A stretch of 64,000 nt of DNA from Flavobacteriaceae bacterium. Lineage in GTDB: Bacteria > Bacteroidota > Bacteroidia > Flavobacteriales > Flavobacteriaceae. The notes under the pieces are model-generated. The model had not been told where the DNA came from. It ran no database searches and saw nothing but the letters and a program-made list of their open reading frames with translations. Below are positions 62,211-64,000 of this stretch, one piece after another. A program made the position numbers and the translations under genes. How positions within the stretch are numbered: the stretch's first letter is position 1; every line of letters starts with the position of its first letter. The DNA lies in assembly GCA_002746415.1 (NCBI GenBank), contig NVXD01000003.1, positions 62,001-126,000 on the forward strand. Direction: 5' to 3'.

Positions 62211-63536
62211 ATGAATAACAAAATTCTAAGGATCTCACTTATAGCGGCTTTGGCTGGATTTCTATTTGGTTTTGACACTGTAGTCATCTCTGGAGCAGAC
62301 AAAAAATTACAATTTTTATGGGATTCATCAGATGCATTTCATGGGGCGGTTGTTATGGGAATGGCCTTATGGGGTACTGTTGTTGGTGCTATATTTGGAG
62401 GATTTCCCACTAATAAAATAGGTCGCAAAAACACCTTAATTTGGATTGGAGTCTTATACTCCATATCTGCAATAGGCTCAGCTTTTGCCAATGACCCCAT
62501 CACATTTGCAGTTTTTAGGTTTATCGGAGGACTTGGAGTTGGTGCTTCAACAATTGCGGCTCCAGCATATATTTCTGAAATTGCCCCAGCAAAGAATAGG
62601 GGCAGATTGGTAGGCTTCTATCAATTTATGTTAGTTTTCGGAATTCTAGTTGCCTTTATGTCTAATTATGCATTAAATGGACTTGGAGAAAACGATTGGC
62701 GTTGGATGGTTGGAGTTGAGGCCATTCCTGCAATAATATACACTTTATTTGTATTGTCTGTTCCTAAGAGTCCTAGATGGCTTTTGACCAAAAACAGAGA
62801 CAATGAGGCAGAAGAAGTATTGGCTTCTATAAATCCTGAACTTTCTCTTGCAGCGTTGAAAAAAGATATTTTGAATGAGCACAATGACCAAAGTTCATCA
62901 GAAAATATATTCATGAAAAAATATAAATTTCCATTAATGTTAGCCTTTTTTATTGCTTTTTTCAATCAATTTTCAGGGATTAACGCATTTCTATATTATG
63001 CTCCACGAATATTTGAAGCAGCTGGGTTAGGGGAAAGCACTGCACTATTGAGTAGTATTGGAATTGGAGTCACAAATTTGGTATTCACTATTTTGGGTAT
63101 TTTTCTTATTGATAAGTTAGGGAGAAAACAACTCATGTATTTTGGATCTGTTGGTTATATTATATCCTTATCCTTAGTTGCAGCAGCTTTTATTTTACAA
63201 TGGGAAGGTATGGCCGTGCCTATATTTTTGTTCTTTTTTATTGCTTCACATGCCATTGGGCAGGGAGCGGTTATTTGGGTTTTTATTTCAGAAATATTTC
63301 CGAATCATTTAAGAGCATCTGGACAGGCCTTTGGAAGCTCTACACATTGGGTTTTAGCTGCAATTATCCCTTCCTTGGTTCCTGTACTTTTTACAAAAAT
63401 AGGACCCGGTCCTGTATTTGCTTTCTTTGCTTTTATGATGGTGCTACAATTATTGTTCGTGCATTATATAATGCCTGAAACCAAAGGTCTTTCTCTAGAA
63501 GAATTGGGTAAAAAACTAAGTGGAGATAAAAAATAA
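62211..63536 (+). CDS. MFS sugar porter
   Basis: A 441-residue proton-linked or facilitative sugar transporter of the major facilitator superfamily with 12 helices. Signature motifs: AGFLFGFDTVVISGA at the start, GRKNTLIWIG (loop 2-3), RFIGGLGVGAS, PKSPRWLLTKNR, QFSGINAFLYYAPRIF and PETKGLSLEELG at the end. MNNKILRISLIAALAG is the natural start; the longer frame beginning 17 codons upstream lies in untranslated sequence. It is the last gene before a short gap that holds a small membrane protein. The sugar is unknown. Confidence 0.93.
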   Translation: MNNKILRISLIAALAGFLFGFDTVVISGADKKLQFLWDSSDAFHGAVVMGMALWGTVVGAIFGGFPTNKIGRKNTLIWIGVLYSISAIGSAFANDPITFAVFRFIGGLGVGASTIAAPAYISEIAPAKNRGRLVGFYQFMLVFGILVAFMSNYALNGLGENDWRWMVGVEAIPAIIYTLFVLSVPKSPRWLLTKNRDNEAEEVLASINPELSLAALKKDILNEHNDQSSSENIFMKKYKFPLMLAFFIAFFNQFSGINAFLYYAPRIFEAAGLGESTALLSSIGIGVTNLVFTILGIFLIDKLGRKQLMYFGSVGYIISLSLVAAAFILQWEGMAVPIFLFFFIASHAIGQGAVIWVFISEIFPNHLRASGQAFGSSTHWVLAAIIPSLVPVLFTKIGPGPVFAFFAFMMVLQLLFVHYIMPETKGLSLEELGKKLSGDKK

Positions 63537-63553
63537 TGAGTCAAACATTGTGC

Positions 63554-63572
63554 TTTTCTTCACAGAAGAAAA
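63554..63572. repeat. Short perfect hairpin after the sugar porter
   Basis: TTTTCTTC pairs with GAAGAAAA across an ACA loop. No T-run follows on the plus strand, so it is a weak candidate for a terminator or mRNA-stabilising element. Confidence 0.4.
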
Positions 63573-63676
63573 TACCTAGGTATATCTCATTTTCCGTACC
63601 TTTAGTCGAATAAGAGATTACTAATCTGTTATTTTAATAAAGTATTCTATAAATTGGCCTCATAAACTATATAATT

Positions 63677-63805
63677 ATGGAAGAAATACCATCTAGCGTA
63701 AAAATACTCAACGGGTTCCTTAGAGTAATGGTTGGAATATTAATTGTTATTTTATTTGCGGTTATTATAGGTCTTATTTTGGCTGCTTTTGGTTTTTTTA
63801 ACTAG
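63677..63805 (+). CDS. Small single-helix membrane protein, 42 aa
   Basis: The frame reads MEEIPSSVKILNGFLRVM, then a single hydrophobic helix of about 22 residues (VGILIVILFAVIIGLILAAF) and a TAG stop. An acidic N-terminus, one strong membrane span and a free-standing position before a clear terminator argue that it is real. No promoter consensus is obvious. Function unknown. Confidence 0.6.
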   Translation: MEEIPSSVKILNGFLRVMVGILIVILFAVIIGLILAAFGFFN

Positions 63806-63861
63806 AAAAACACACTATTTTCAAATTTATATCTTCCTGAAAAGCCTATGCTTTTAAATAC

Positions 63862-63889
63862 AAAAGTCCTTCAAAAATGAAGGACTTTT
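63862..63889. terminator. Bidirectional terminator before kbl
   Basis: A 12-bp stem (AAAAGTCCTTCA/TGAAGGACTTTT) with an AAAA loop. It serves the small membrane protein on the plus strand and kbl on the minus strand. Confidence 0.88.
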
Positions 63890-63907
63890 TGTTTATACTA
63901 ATTGAAA

Positions 63908-64000
63908 CTAAATTACGCGCAACTCCTTCCCAATCTTTACAAATGCTATTATAGCTTTTTCTATATGTGACTTTTCATGTGCAGCAGATAATTGTACGCG
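63908..64000 (-). CDS. kbl: Glycine C-acetyltransferase, C-terminal fragment
   Basis: Only the last 30 codons lie in the window; the gene continues past 64000. They read RVQLSAAHEKSHIEKAII, then AFVKIGKELRVI and a TAG stop. This is the typical end of 2-amino-3-ketobutyrate CoA ligase (Kbl), a PLP enzyme of threonine breakdown: RVQ-S-A-H, then I-K-A, then F-x-x-I/V-G-K-x-L. The identification rests on this short match, so related alpha-oxoamine synthases remain possible. Confidence 0.7.
   Translation of the reverse strand, partial: RVQLSAAHEKSHIEKAIIAFVKIGKELRVI

Overview
The window is one AT-rich chromosomal segment from a member of the phylum Bacteroidota, almost certainly the family Flavobacteriaceae. 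The grounds are: promoters of the form TTG-N17-19-TAnnTTTG (upstream of rimP, tRNA-Gln, a thioredoxin-fold gene, rplM, polA and pyrH); TonB-dependent receptors paired with DUF4249 lipoproteins; a GT117/DUF2723 protein; an ExbB-ExbD-ExbD operon with the extra membrane protein typical of the phylum; ribosomal protein S2 with a C-terminal extension; and weak Shine-Dalgarno signals. I see no phage, insertion sequence, integrase or CRISPR array. The genus cannot be fixed from the sequence alone.

Layout. 1-4.8 kb: the rimP-nusA-infB operon (minus strand), with a promoter and a terminator-like hairpin in its leader. 4.8-9.1 kb: an accessory stretch with a cation/proton antiporter, a hypothetical gene, an exported DJ-1-like lipoprotein plus cupin pair, a secreted protein whose signal peptide is split by a T-run frameshift, and tRNA-Gln. 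9.2-19.2 kb: a GT117 membrane protein, a thioredoxin-fold protein without its CxxC, a metallophosphoesterase, cutC, a glycosylasparaginase and polA. 19.2-29.1 kb: two tandem copies of a three-gene module (DUF4249 lipoprotein, DUF4249 lipoprotein, TonB-dependent receptor); the first gene of the upstream copy is broken by one in-frame stop. 29.3-31.9 kb: a CBM9-like/DUF5916 barrel protein. 32.1-38.9 kb: translation genes rplM-rpsI, rpsB-tsf and pyrH-frr, with an M61 peptidase lipoprotein between the last two pairs. 39-45 kb: an MMPL/RND exporter, asnS, rpoN and a membrane protein. 45-49.4 kb: the ExbB/ExbD proton channel operon and a downstream duplicate ExbD pair, one member with an internal deletion. 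49.5-51.9 kb: tRNA-Ser, ansA, tatD and a small retropepsin-like protein. 51.9-56 kb: sucA and odhB. 56-64 kb: a small barrel protein, an amidohydrolase, galE, a DegT aminotransferase, waaA (Kdo transferase), a sugar porter, two small envelope proteins and the C-terminus of kbl.

How the parts fit. Most of the window is core housekeeping: translation, replication, the TCA cycle and envelope sugar metabolism. The part most worth following is the duplicated receptor/lipoprotein locus. Its two receptors share a CxC motif in the N-terminal domain, and all four lipoproteins share a five-cysteine cluster. ExbB/ExbD proteins encoded about 20 kb away could energise such receptors. The transported substrate cannot be read from the sequence.
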